From Mycolicibacterium flavescens (GTDB lineage: Bacteria > Actinomycetota > Actinomycetes > Mycobacteriales > Mycobacteriaceae), in contig NZ_MIHA01000027.1 in assembly GCF_001722335.1 (NCBI RefSeq), forward strand, positions 3,194 to 67,193: 64,000 nt of DNA, given 5' to 3'. The position numbers and the translations under genes are program-made. Within the stretch, counting starts at the first letter, position 1. Each line of letters starts with the position of its first letter. Below, piece by piece: positions 7,804 to 16,226 of this stretch. The notes under the pieces are model-generated. The model did not search any database. It had not been told where the DNA came from and saw nothing but the letters and a program-made list of their open reading frames with translations.

Positions 7804-9117
7804 TCAGTCCCGCTTCGGTACCGGGATGCCCTCGCTGGCGGAGAACTGCGCGTCCTCGCTCGACGACAGCCCGAACGACACGACCGAACGGTCCCAGAAG
7901 AGGTCGGTCAGGTAGGCCAGCGCCACCGCCCACCGGTTGACGCCGCGCGGTATCGCCATCACGTGGTAGCCGCGCGTCACGACCTTCGCGGGGAAACCCG
8001 ACAGCTGGATGTTGAGCGGATTGGCCACCGCGTACCGCGGACCCAGATCGACGACCAACCCCATGTTGCGGTGCTTGTACCGCTTGGCCTTGCCGTAGCC
8101 GAGGCTGGCGGCGACGTTGCGCGCCAACGTCTTTCCCTGCCGGGTGGCGTGCTGGGCGGTCGGCGGGGTGATCTTGCCCGGCTGAGTCACATCGGGCACC
8201 GCCGCGGCGTCGCCGGCGCTGAACACATCCGGATGTCCCGGCACCTGCAGTTCGGTGGTGACCTTGAGCCGGCCCCGCTCGGTCTCCAGGCCGAGCCTCT
8301 CGATCAGGGGTGCGCCGGTGACCCCGGTGACCCATGCCACGGTGTGCGTGCGCAGCAACGAATCATCGCTGAGCACAACATGTTCGGGGTGTACTTCCTT
8401 GAGCGTGACGCCGAGCCGCACGTCGATGCCGCGGGCCCTGAGCACCCGCTGCGCAGCCGCGCCCAGCTTCTCGCCGACCTCCGGCATCACCTGCTCGGCG
8501 AGGTCGAGCAGCACGAACTTCACCTCGCCGGGGTCGAAGCCCATGTGCTTGGCCGCGGTGTCGGCCAGCGCCCGAAGCTGCACGGCCAGTTCGGTGCCCG
8601 AATACGACGCGCCGACGACGACGATGGTGCGCCGGGCCGCCGCGCGACCGGGATCGTCGTCGACGTTCGCCAGCTGCAGCTGTTCGAGCACATGGTCGCG
8701 CAGATACAGCGCCTCGGCGGTCGACTTCAGTCCGCGGGCGTGCTCGGCCAGACCCGGCACGTCGAACAACCGCGTCACCGAACCGGGGGTCAGCACCAGC
8801 CGGTCCCACTGCAGCGCCCGCGACCGCTCCTCGGAGTCGGTGACGGTGACCGTGCGTCCTGCGAAGTCGACCTCGTCGACCCGGCCGCGGATCGCGCGCA
8901 CTCCGCGCAGCGAGTTCGCCAGCGGAATCGCGACGAATCGGGCGTCGACCAGGCCACCGGCGACATCGGGCAGCAGCGGTGTGTAGAGCATGTAGTCGAC
9001 CGGCGAGACGATCGAGATGTCGACGTTGTCGGCGCCCACCTTGCGCAGTCGGCGCGACAGCGCTCGCGCGCATTCGAACCCGGTGAAGCCGCTGCCGACG
9101 ATTACCACGGAGGTCAT
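7804..9117 (-). CDS. FAD-dependent pyridine-nucleotide oxidoreductase, type II NADH dehydrogenase-like
   Basis: A 437-residue flavoprotein (homologous in plan to M. tuberculosis Rv1812c, Ndh-2 superfamily). The start ATG 9117 precedes TSVVIVGSGFTGFECARAL, the FAD Rossmann loop. A second GxGxxG-type site TIVVVGASYSGTELAVQL binds NAD(P)H, and VFSAGDAAAVPD is the C-terminal FAD motif. A C-terminal segment with Trp/Leu (WAVALAYLTDLFWDRSVVSFGL) probably binds the membrane surface, as in Ndh-2. Likely role: oxidation of NADH with quinone as acceptor. Upstream in-frame sequence to 9411 is antisense to the next gene and rejected. Confidence 0.85.
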   Translation of the reverse strand: MTSVVIVGSGFTGFECARALSRRLRKVGADNVDISIVSPVDYMLYTPLLPDVAGGLVDARFVAIPLANSLRGVRAIRGRVDEVDFAGRTVTVTDSEERSRALQWDRLVLTPGSVTRLFDVPGLAEHARGLKSTAEALYLRDHVLEQLQLANVDDDPGRAAARRTIVVVGASYSGTELAVQLRALADTAAKHMGFDPGEVKFVLLDLAEQVMPEVGEKLGAAAQRVLRARGIDVRLGVTLKEVHPEHVVLSDDSLLRTHTVAWVTGVTGAPLIERLGLETERGRLKVTTELQVPGHPDVFSAGDAAAVPDVTQPGKITPPTAQHATRQGKTLARNVAASLGYGKAKRYKHRNMGLVVDLGPRYAVANPLNIQLSGFPAKVVTRGYHVMAIPRGVNRWAVALAYLTDLFWDRSVVSFGLSSSEDAQFSASEGIPVPKRD

Positions 9118-9163
9118 TGGCCCCCACTGTACGGAACCGGCCGCGAATGGGAATGCTGAAGCC

Positions 9164-9871
9164 ATGACGCACCCGTCACCCGTCGCACTGCTCACCGCGC
9201 CGATCGGCCTGGGTGCGGCTATCGCCCAGCGGGCCATGGTCATGCCCCTGCGCCTGTTGGTGGTCGGCAGGCGGCTCACCGTCGGGCTGGACGGCGGCGA
9301 GCTGAACCTGACCGTCACCGAGTTCGACCCGCGGCTCGACGTGCGCGGCCTGTCCGTCGGCCGGCTCAGCGACGTCCGGCTCGCCGCGTGTGACATCCGC
9401 TGGTGGGGCACCGAAAACGATTCTTACGTAACGAGATTCGATCACGCGACCGCGGTGCTGCACAACGTGCGCATCCGCCCGCCGGTGCTGGTGGCCGAAC
9501 CGGTCGAACTCACGCTCGAGGTCCCCGCCCCGGCCCTCGACGGGCTGTTCGAAGCGGCGGCGCCACGCCTGTCCGGCGACATCGGCCCCGACGGGATCGC
9601 CCGGTTGCGCCTGGCGCGCCGCCCGGGCGCCGGTCACGTCGAAGTCGAGGCCCGCCTCGAGGGTTCGACGCTGTGGCTGCACCCGCGGGGCCTGGCGCTG
9701 CGCCGCTCGCGCTGGACGCTGCCGGGCCGGCTGCCGGCGTACCCGGTGCGGCTGCCCGCCCTGCCGCACGGCATGCAGCTGACGAACATCGCCTTCGCGC
9801 CCGGGGTGGTCCGACTGTCGGCGCAGGTGGAGCACTGGCGGATGCAGCTTCCGCTGCGCCGGCTGCTGTGA
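9164..9871 (+). CDS. Conserved mycobacterial hypothetical, possibly LmeA/DUF2993-like
   Basis: A 235-residue beta-rich protein starting at ATG 9164, divergent from the flavoprotein (46 bp apart). The repeated pattern of short alternating strands (GRRLTVGLDGGELNLTVTEF ... VRLAACDIRWWG ... VELTLEVPAPAL) resembles lipid-binding DUF2993/LmeA proteins, but no signal peptide is present, only a modest N-terminal hydrophobic stretch. The LmeA resemblance is weak pattern matching. If right, it would bind phospholipid or polyprenyl lipid near the membrane. Confidence 0.65.
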   Translation: MTHPSPVALLTAPIGLGAAIAQRAMVMPLRLLVVGRRLTVGLDGGELNLTVTEFDPRLDVRGLSVGRLSDVRLAACDIRWWGTENDSYVTRFDHATAVLHNVRIRPPVLVAEPVELTLEVPAPALDGLFEAAAPRLSGDIGPDGIARLRLARRPGAGHVEVEARLEGSTLWLHPRGLALRRSRWTLPGRLPAYPVRLPALPHGMQLTNIAFAPGVVRLSAQVEHWRMQLPLRRLL

Positions 9872-9901
9872 CGTCACCCGGGTCGACGGCCCGATGCGGC
9901 G

Positions 9902-10861
9902 GTGTGCACAATTTCTGACGTGGTCGAACTCGCCCGCTACCAGGACGGGCCTGCGTCGGTGGCGATCTGCCGCGACGACGCCGAACTGGTGTTCCGCACC
10001 GACGACGACGGACGCGGCGTCGTCTCGGAGACGCGGTTACCGGTCGAGGACTTCCTCGCCAAGGGCGAAGGACCGTGGCCGTGGTACGACCTGGGTGCCA
10101 AACGCGACGCCGTGCTGCGGGTGCTCGATCTGCTGCACGCGACCCCGCCGGCCTGGACGCACACCCTGTCCGCCGACGCGCTCGACCTGTTCGCCAGGGC
10201 GCACCGGGGCGACTCGGAGGTCATCGAACTGCTCGCGATGGGCGCCGACCCCGATCCCGTGGATGCCTGCGGCGCGTCGCCGCTGTGGTACGCGGTGCGT
10301 TCCCTGGCCTCGGGCATCGCGGTCGCGCTGATCGACGCGGGCGCCGACGCGGGACGTCGCATCGAGTTGTCCGCGCGCGGTGACCGGTTCACCACGATCC
10401 TGCACGAGATCGTGCGTGCGGGCCGCACGGTGGCACTGAAGCACGCGCTGGCCAACGGCGTGGAACCTTCGCTCGTCGACTCCGAGGGCGCCACCCCGAT
10501 GCACGTCCTCGGCGACGCCTACGACCACCTCAACCCCGAGATGGTGCGCACGCTGGTGCGGGCGGGCGCGTCGGTCGAGGCCGAACTGCCCGACGGGACG
10601 CAGCCGATCGAGATCGCCGCCCGCCGGTTGCTTCCCGCGACGACGGCCGCGCTGCTCGAGACCGGCGCCGACCCCGGGCGCGGCCTCGACGCGCTGATGG
10701 CGTGGTGGGCGGTCACCGGCCGCGGGAACGGTGCCCGCGCGGGTGCCGTCGCCGACCTCGTCGCGCTGCTGCGCGCGGCCGGCGCCCGCATCAGCGCACA
10801 ACACCGCGAGGTGGCGGAGAGCGCCGGCGTCGAACAGGTGAGCGCGGCACTTCGTCACTAG
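9902..10861 (+). CDS. Ankyrin-repeat protein
   Basis: A 319-residue protein beginning at GTG 9902 (a second GTG at 9920 is possible). At least five ankyrin-type repeats span ~95-310: GDSEVIELLAMGADPDPVDA, GIAVALIDAGADAGR, RTVALKHALANGVEPSLVD, PEMVRTLVRAGASVEAELPDG and TTAALLETGADPGRG. The N-terminal ~90 residues are a separate domain of unknown type. Ankyrin proteins mediate protein contacts; here the partner is unknown. The gene ends 10 bp before the SGNH hydrolase start, suggesting co-transcription. Confidence 0.85.
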   Translation: MCTISDVVELARYQDGPASVAICRDDAELVFRTDDDGRGVVSETRLPVEDFLAKGEGPWPWYDLGAKRDAVLRVLDLLHATPPAWTHTLSADALDLFARAHRGDSEVIELLAMGADPDPVDACGASPLWYAVRSLASGIAVALIDAGADAGRRIELSARGDRFTTILHEIVRAGRTVALKHALANGVEPSLVDSEGATPMHVLGDAYDHLNPEMVRTLVRAGASVEAELPDGTQPIEIAARRLLPATTAALLETGADPGRGLDALMAWWAVTGRGNGARAGAVADLVALLRAAGARISAQHREVAESAGVEQVSAALRH

Positions 10862-10871
10862 AGTGCGGAGC

Positions 10872-11684
10872 GTGACACCGTACTCCCGCTACGTCGCGAT
10901 CGGTGACAGCCAGACCGAAGGCCTTTGGGACGGAGACGATTCCGCGGGACTGCTGGGCTTCGCAGACCGGCTCGCCGCCGTCATCGACCAGCACCGCCCC
11001 GGGTTGTTGTACGCCAATCTCGCGGTGCGTGGCCGCCGGATCCGCGACGTGCTCGACGAGCAGTTGCCGCAGGCGTTGGCGATGCGCCCCGACCTCGTCA
11101 CGGTGTGTGTCGGCATGAACGACGTCACCCGGCCCGGCCGCCGATTCGACCGCGCATTGACCGACCTCGACGAGATCTACGCGCGGCTGGCCGGTTCCGG
11201 CGCCACCGTGGCCACCACGACGTTTCCGGACCTGACCCGGATCCTTCCCGTCGGACGGCTCATCGCCGCCCGCGTCGAGCAGATCAACCACCGCATCCGC
11301 GCGGCCGCCGACCGGCACGGCTTCCGGCTCGTCGACCTCTACAACGCGCCGTCGATGACCGACCTCGACACCTGGAGCGACGACCGCGTGCACGGCTCAC
11401 CGAGGGGACACCGGCTGTTCACCGCCGCCGCGGTCGAGGCGCTCGAACTTCCCGGCGGAAACCACGACTGGGCTTCGACGTCGGAGCCGCCGCAGCGCCC
11501 GTCGATCCGGTCGCAGGCGTATTCGCAGCTGCTGTGGACCCGCAACCTGCTGATGCCGTGGGTGTGGCGGCACCTGCGCAACCGCTCCAGCGGTGACGGT
11601 CGCGAACCCAAACGTCCGCGGTTGTTGCCGCTAGATGCCCAGGAACGGCAGCGGGATCGGGGAGACGCCGTTTCCGATCGATGA
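10872..11684 (+). CDS. SGNH/GDSL-family esterase or lipase
   Basis: A 270-residue SGNH hydrolase. Block I is AIGDSQTEG with the nucleophile Ser, block III is VCVGMNDVT with Asn, and block V is DRVHGSPRGH with Asp and His. There is no signal peptide, so it is cytoplasmic or membrane-peripheral. It may act on acyl esters. A start at GTG 10863 adds three residues and cannot be excluded. The C-terminal ~20 residues (LLPLDAQERQRDRGDAVSDR) run 54 bp into the convergent DUF732 gene. Confidence 0.85.
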   Translation: MTPYSRYVAIGDSQTEGLWDGDDSAGLLGFADRLAAVIDQHRPGLLYANLAVRGRRIRDVLDEQLPQALAMRPDLVTVCVGMNDVTRPGRRFDRALTDLDEIYARLAGSGATVATTTFPDLTRILPVGRLIAARVEQINHRIRAAADRHGFRLVDLYNAPSMTDLDTWSDDRVHGSPRGHRLFTAAAVEALELPGGNHDWASTSEPPQRPSIRSQAYSQLLWTRNLLMPWVWRHLRNRSSGDGREPKRPRLLPLDAQERQRDRGDAVSDR

Positions 11685-11996
11685 CACCATCGCCGGGCAG
11701 AACATCGAGATCGCGATGCCGGTGAACATCGTCGCCGGTCCCAGCGACAGCCCGCCCATGTCGGCGACCTCGGCGGCCACGTTCGCGGCGTTCTGACCGG
11801 GCTCGGCGAGCATCGGGCACACCTGCTGACCGATCGCCGCCGCGCTGCCGGGATCGCCCATCATCACGCCCGCCTCGCTGACGGCGTGCAGGAACGCGTC
11901 ATCGACGGGGTCGGCGTGGGCAGGGGCGGCGACGACGGCCGCCGCGGCGAGAATTCCGGAGCTCAGCGCGAGCGCGGTGAGTGGTTTGCGAAGCAC
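11631..11996 (-). CDS. Secreted DUF732-family protein
   Basis: A 121-residue protein with a clear Sec signal peptide (LRKPLTALALSSGILAAAAVVAAPAHA-DPVDDAF). The start GTG 11996 is chosen to place the positively charged N-terminus. The mature domain has the DUF732 pattern DDAFLHAVSEAGV ... GQQVCPMLAEPG ... ISMFCPAMVSSI, with two cysteines that probably form a disulfide. It has unknown function and is exported to the periplasm or cell wall. It overlaps the SGNH gene convergently by 54 bp. Confidence 0.85.
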   Translation of the reverse strand: MLRKPLTALALSSGILAAAAVVAAPAHADPVDDAFLHAVSEAGVMMGDPGSAAAIGQQVCPMLAEPGQNAANVAAEVADMGGLSLGPATMFTGIAISMFCPAMVSSIGNGVSPIPLPFLGI

Positions 11997-12021
11997 CCGC
12001 CTACCGTACGCGGCCCGCCCC

Positions 12022-12594
12022 TCAGACGCCCGTCCAGGCGGTGTCGATGGTTGCTCCGACGTCGATGACCTTGGCCTTCTGCGAGGCGGGGCTGTCGATC
12101 TCCCCGGCCACGTGCATCGCGATGAACCGCCGGATCTCGGCGTCGATGCCGCCGAGGATGCGCACCACCTCACCGCGCAACGACTTCGAGGTGACGTGGA
12201 TCGAGATGTCGGAGGCCCGGGGTTTCTCGACGTCGAGGATCAGCAGCAGCGGCTCGGCCGCCCGCGCGGTCGCCCGCAGTGCGATCTCGCCGAACACCAT
12301 GAACTTGGGCCGGTCGATGCGCAGGTCGACGATCATGTCGATCTCCAGGGGTATCCGGATCGCGAACGTGATCAGCGGTCCGACGTCGCGGGTCAACCGC
12401 GGTTCCTGGATCCGCACACGCGCCGTGACCTTGGCGATCTTGCCCGGTCCCTGCGCGATCGGGCCCATCTCGAATTCGTCGCCCGCGATGTCGGCGATCG
12501 CGGCGCCGACCCGTTCCACGGTCACCGCGGTCTCGAAGAATTTGCGACCGAACTCTTCGTAGGTGATCTCGTCGTCGATGGACATGGTTCTCAT
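12022..12594 (-). CDS. Conserved mycobacterial hypothetical protein, 190 aa
   Basis: A 190-residue hydrophilic beta-rich protein starting MRTMSIDDEITYEEFGRKFFETAVT (ATG 12594; ATG 12585 is an alternative). Regions GPGKIAKVTARVRIQEPRL and IDMIVDLRIDRPKFMVFGEIALRA are alternating strands. It lacks a signal peptide or membrane segment. It is conserved in mycobacteria by my recollection; function not recognised. It lies 25 bp upstream of the secreted DUF732 gene on the same strand. Confidence 0.75.
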   Translation of the reverse strand: MRTMSIDDEITYEEFGRKFFETAVTVERVGAAIADIAGDEFEMGPIAQGPGKIAKVTARVRIQEPRLTRDVGPLITFAIRIPLEIDMIVDLRIDRPKFMVFGEIALRATARAAEPLLLILDVEKPRASDISIHVTSKSLRGEVVRILGGIDAEIRRFIAMHVAGEIDSPASQKAKVIDVGATIDTAWTGV

Positions 12595-12667
12595 ACCGTC
12601 TCACGAGCCGTTGGCCGACGGCGCGCGGCGCGACCGAATCGAGACCGCACCGAGCCGTCGGTACCCG

Positions 12668-12850
12668 TCAGTTGCCGTCGTTGCTGCGCGCCTCGGCGCC
12701 GGTCTCCCCCGCGTCGATCGCGTCGTCGGAGAACGTGCGCCCGACGTAGGTGCCGTCGTCGTCGCCTTCTTTGCCTGCGCGGGACGAGGCGACGTTGTCG
12801 TCCTGGTCGACGTCCTGTTCGCTCTCGTCGTCATCGGGGCGCGGTGTCAT
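12668..12850 (-). CDS. Small acidic hypothetical protein, 60 aa
   Basis: A 60-residue, strongly acidic protein (many Asp/Glu in DDDESEQDVDQDDN) with no predicted fold. Its ATG overlaps the stop of the upstream membrane-protein gene (ATGA at 12847-12850), which supports translation by coupling. It may be intrinsically disordered. Function unknown. Confidence 0.5.
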   Translation of the reverse strand: MTPRPDDDESEQDVDQDDNVASSRAGKEGDDDGTYVGRTFSDDAIDAGETGAEARSNDGN

Positions 12851-13266
12851 GCGATGCGGTTACCCGTCGCGGCGGGGGTCAAACGGGCCGGCCCGGGCAC
12901 CAGCTGCAGCGCGAGGAACCCGAGCGCGAGTTCGAGTGTGACCGGCACGCCGAGCAGCAGCACGCCGGCAGCCAGCGTGGTGCTGGATCCGTTGAGCGCC
13001 GACACCGCCACCACCAGCGACGAGCCGCCCGCGGCGGCCAGGGTCGCGGCGGTGACGACGAGCGCGACGGCCACCGCGCGCACCGGTCCGTAGTGCCGCA
13101 TGCCGGTGACGGCGAGCACGGTCCCGATGGGGACACCGAGAATCACGGCGGCGGTGGTGGTCCCGTCGGTGGTTGCCAGGCGGCTCAGCGCAGGCACGAT
13201 CAGGCACGCCGCGAGCACGGCGGCCGCGACCACACCGGCTGCGGCGGTCTTTCGCGTGGTGGGCAT
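12847..13266 (-). CDS. Four-helix integral membrane protein, unknown function
   Basis: A 139-residue hydrophobic protein starting at ATG 13266 (MPTTRKTAAAGVV). Four membrane segments are visible at roughly 9-27, 38-56, 64-86 and 98-124, each Ala/Val/Leu-rich. No catalytic motif is seen. Such small four-TM proteins are common in mycobacterial envelopes. Translationally coupled to the acidic protein downstream. Confidence 0.7.
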   Translation of the reverse strand: MPTTRKTAAAGVVAAAVLAACLIVPALSRLATTDGTTTAAVILGVPIGTVLAVTGMRHYGPVRAVAVALVVTAATLAAAGGSSLVVAVSALNGSSTTLAAGVLLLGVPVTLELALGFLALQLVPGPARLTPAATGNRIA

Positions 13267-13343
13267 GTGTGCCGGTTGCCCCGGCCGGCCGATCGGGAAA
13301 CGAGGTCGCCCGTCGGGCAGGGAGCCGCGGTGGCGCAGTGCGC

Positions 13344-14144
13344 TCAGTGCCCGCCATCGGCGAAGTAGCGAATCCGCCTGATCGCGAAGGGTTTTGTTGC
13401 GACGTCGGCGATCAGCACGGCGCGCCCGTCGGCGCCGTCGACGCCGGTTGCGACGCTGTACCCGGAGGTGATCACCTTGCGGTAGCGGGCGCCGGTCAGC
13501 CGCGACAGCAGGTCGGCGCCGCTCATCGGTGTGTGGTCGCCGACGGTGATCCTGGTGGCGCCCAACCATCGTCGCAGCCCGACCTCGTCACCGGCGCTGG
13601 CCGCCGCCAGGAACTCGCCGAACCGCCGCTTGCCGTCGGCGCCTGCGCCACGGAACCCGCCGAGGAAGCCGAGCGTGCCGACCACCCCCTGGTTCGTCAG
13701 CAGCCCCCGCGACAGTTGCGCACCGGCGGGCACCGAGCGCACCCCCGCGCGCAGGAACTGCGCGACCATGGCGGGCAGTTCCCAATACGCCGCCATCTCA
13801 GCGATTTTCGGCGATTCGAGATCCTCTTCGAGGTGGTAGCGCAGGTAGGCGGGAATGCGCATCGTCACCCCGGCTGACATGGTGACCCCCAATTCGAGGT
13901 CGCGCACCACCGTGGGCCCGACGACGATGTCGACGTCGCGGTGGAAGGTGATCTCGCGAGGCCCGATGAACGTGTCGTAGAAGCGGATCAGCGCGGTCGT
14001 GCCGCGGTGCGGTTGCGATCCCACCGGGTCCTCCACGACACCGTCGAACGTGAACGCGTCGACCCATGCGTGGCGGTCGTGGGCGCCGACCGCGGCCGGG
14101 GATCGTTCGACCGCGGCCATCGCGTCCGCCGGGGAGATGGTCAT
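13344..14144 (-). CDS. SnoaL-like / ketosteroid-isomerase-fold protein
   Basis: A 266-residue protein; start ATG 14144 gives MTISPADAMAAVERSPAAVGAHDRHAWVDAFTFDGVVEDPVGS, a typical SnoaL/NTF2 opening. The fold is followed by a helical domain (MAAYWELPAMVAQFLRAGV ... FLGGFRGAGADGKRRFGEFLAAA) and a second half with beta strands. It probably binds small hydrophobic ligands. A GTG at 14159 would add five residues. Function unknown. Confidence 0.75.
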   Translation of the reverse strand: MTISPADAMAAVERSPAAVGAHDRHAWVDAFTFDGVVEDPVGSQPHRGTTALIRFYDTFIGPREITFHRDVDIVVGPTVVRDLELGVTMSAGVTMRIPAYLRYHLEEDLESPKIAEMAAYWELPAMVAQFLRAGVRSVPAGAQLSRGLLTNQGVVGTLGFLGGFRGAGADGKRRFGEFLAAASAGDEVGLRRWLGATRITVGDHTPMSGADLLSRLTGARYRKVITSGYSVATGVDGADGRAVLIADVATKPFAIRRIRYFADGGH

Positions 14145-14249
14145 ACCGTTGCCTACCACTCACGGTCGCCTCAGTCGACTGGCGCCCGCGGCGCGGGCAC
14201 ACTGGACGTACCGCCGCGCTGCGGTGCGCGGTGGTGAGGAGGAAGCGTC

Positions 14250-14660
14250 ATGAGCAGCAACGGACCGTTCGGGTTCGATCCCGAGGACTTCGACCGTGTC
14301 GCCCGCGAGGCCGGTGAGGGGTTGCGCGACGCACTCGAACCGGTTCTGTCCAACCTCGGCAGGATCCTGAACACCTCGGGAGAACGCGCAGGCTGGGCGA
14401 ACCTCGTCGACGAGTTCACCCGCTCCACCCGGGCCCGCCGCGAACCGGAGACCACCGGCGAGACCGGGGACGGCGTGTGGGCGATCTTCACCGTCGACGC
14501 CGACGGCGGCGCCCACATCGAGCAGGTGTATCCGACCGAACTCGACGCGCTGCGGGCCAACAAGAACAACACCGATCCAACCCGCAAGGTGCGGTTCCTG
14601 CCGTACGGCATCGCGGTCAGTGTGCTGGACACGGCCACGACCGACGGCGACGACTCCTAG
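14250..14660 (+). CDS. Conserved mycobacterial hypothetical protein, 136 aa
   Basis: A 136-residue soluble protein with GAGGAGG eight bases before ATG 14250. The first half is helical (FDPEDFDRVAREAGEGLRDALEPVLSNLGRIL). The second half has strands (GDGVWAIFTVDADGGAHIEQVYPTELDALRANK ... VRFLPYGIAVSVLD) ending in an acidic tail. I see no catalytic motif and cannot name a function. It ends 7 bp from the convergent PLP-decarboxylase gene. Confidence 0.8.
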   Translation: MSSNGPFGFDPEDFDRVAREAGEGLRDALEPVLSNLGRILNTSGERAGWANLVDEFTRSTRARREPETTGETGDGVWAIFTVDADGGAHIEQVYPTELDALRANKNNTDPTRKVRFLPYGIAVSVLDTATTDGDDS

Positions 14661-14667
14661 TCGGCGG

Positions 14668-16065
14668 TCAGGCTGTCCCGGCGATCCGCAGGAGCGCCGC
14701 CAGGCTGCGTTCGACGTCGTCGTCGGTGGTGGCCCACGACGACACGCTGATCCGCATGGCGGCGCGCCCCTGCCAGACCGTGCCGCCGAACCAGCAGGTG
14801 CCGTCGGCCTGAACCCGCTCGATGACCCGCCGGGTGGTGTCGTCGTCGCCGAACGACACCAGGGCCTGGTTGAGCACGACGTCGTTGAGCACGTCGTAGC
14901 CGGCGCTGCGTAGCCCGTCGGCGAACCGCCGGGTGTGCCGGCAGCACCGGTCGACGAGGTCGGCCACCCCGCTGCGGCCCAGCGAGCGCAGTGCCGCCCA
15001 CACCTCGACGCCCCTGGCGCGCCGGGACATGTCCGGCGTGAAGTGGCACGGTTCGCGGTCGGCGCCCGCGATCAGGTAGGCCGCACCCACCGTCATCGCG
15101 GCGCGCAGGTCGTCGGCGTTGCGCACGAACGCGATTCCGCTGTCGTACGGCACGTTGAGCCACTTGTGCGCATCGGTGGCCCACGAATCGGCCTCGCCGA
15201 GACCGGCGGTCAGATCAGACAGCTGCGGGCTGGCCGCGGCCCACAGCCCGAACGCGGCGTCGACGTGCACCCAGGCCCCGGCGTCGTGCGCGGCCGCGCA
15301 GATCTCGGCGGCCGGGTCGAACGCGCCGGTGTTCACGTTGCCCGCCTGAATGCAGACGATGGTCGACGGGGACAGCTCCGGCAGCGCGTCGGCGCGCATC
15401 CGGCCCTGACTGTCGGCGGGCACCCGCTCGACGCGGGCGCGACCCATGCCCAGCAGCGACAGCGCCTTGAGCACGCTGGCATGCACTTCGTCACCGACCA
15501 CCACGCGGATCGGCGGGGCCCCGAACAGCCCGTCCTCTTCGACGTCCCAGCCGGTGCGGCGCAGCAGGGCGTGGCGCGCGGCGGCCAGCGCGGTCAGGTT
15601 GGCCATCGTTGCGCCGGTGGTGAAGCCGGCGCCGGCCTGGGTGGGCAACCCGAGCAGCTCGCGCAGCCAGTTGGCGCTGACCTCCTCGAGCGTCGCGGCG
15701 ACCGGTGACATCACCTGGTAGGCGCCGTTCTGATCCCACACCGCGGCAAGCAGATTGGCGGCCAGCGCCGCGGGCAGTGTGCCGCCGGTGACGAAGCCGA
15801 AGTACCGGCCGCCGGCCGTCGCGACGGTCGCTTGAGAGCCGGCCTCGTCGAGCAGTCGCAGCACCGCACCCGGATCGGCGGGGTGCTGGGGCATCGGCTC
15901 GTCGAATCGCGCCAGCGCGGCGACGGCATCGGGTCCGGGCGCCACCGGGCGGGTGTCGAGCGTGTCGGCGTACCGCGCGATACGCGCGCAGACGTCGGTC
16001 AGGAGATCGTTCACCTCCTCAACGCTAGCGCGGCCCGAGGTCACACAGAACGTACGACTCAACAT
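14668..16065 (-). CDS. PLP-dependent group II decarboxylase
   Basis: A 465-residue fold-type I PLP enzyme. The Schiff-base Lys is K301 in DAHKWLNVPYDSG, and VHVDAAFGLWAA holds the PLP-binding Asp. TTGATMANLTALAAARHALL, VVVGDEVHASVLKALSLLGMG and VCIQAGNVNTGAFDP are further family blocks. It resembles aromatic L-amino-acid/glutamate decarboxylases (COG0076). The amino acid cannot be named. ATG 16065 is used; the GTG at 16044 is an alternative. GAGGAG ahead of GTG 16014 lies too close to be the ribosome site of that start. It is divergent from the aldehyde dehydrogenase gene. Confidence 0.88.
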   Translation of the reverse strand: MLSRTFCVTSGRASVEEVNDLLTDVCARIARYADTLDTRPVAPGPDAVAALARFDEPMPQHPADPGAVLRLLDEAGSQATVATAGGRYFGFVTGGTLPAALAANLLAAVWDQNGAYQVMSPVAATLEEVSANWLRELLGLPTQAGAGFTTGATMANLTALAAARHALLRRTGWDVEEDGLFGAPPIRVVVGDEVHASVLKALSLLGMGRARVERVPADSQGRMRADALPELSPSTIVCIQAGNVNTGAFDPAAEICAAAHDAGAWVHVDAAFGLWAAASPQLSDLTAGLGEADSWATDAHKWLNVPYDSGIAFVRNADDLRAAMTVGAAYLIAGADREPCHFTPDMSRRARGVEVWAALRSLGRSGVADLVDRCCRHTRRFADGLRSAGYDVLNDVVLNQALVSFGDDDTTRRVIERVQADGTCWFGGTVWQGRAAMRISVSSWATTDDDVERSLAALLRIAGTA

Positions 16066-16226
16066 CGTTGCCGGACTTCGGCTTTGGGCGGCGCACCGCA
16101 CAGGTCTGCGTCAATAGTCCGACATGCGTCCGCGTACCGCGTCGTTTTGTTATGTTTGCCGCGAGAGCACCCTTGGCGCGCGGATCGGTCGCCGCGCGGA
16201 GTGAAACCGCCGACAGGGAGATGGCC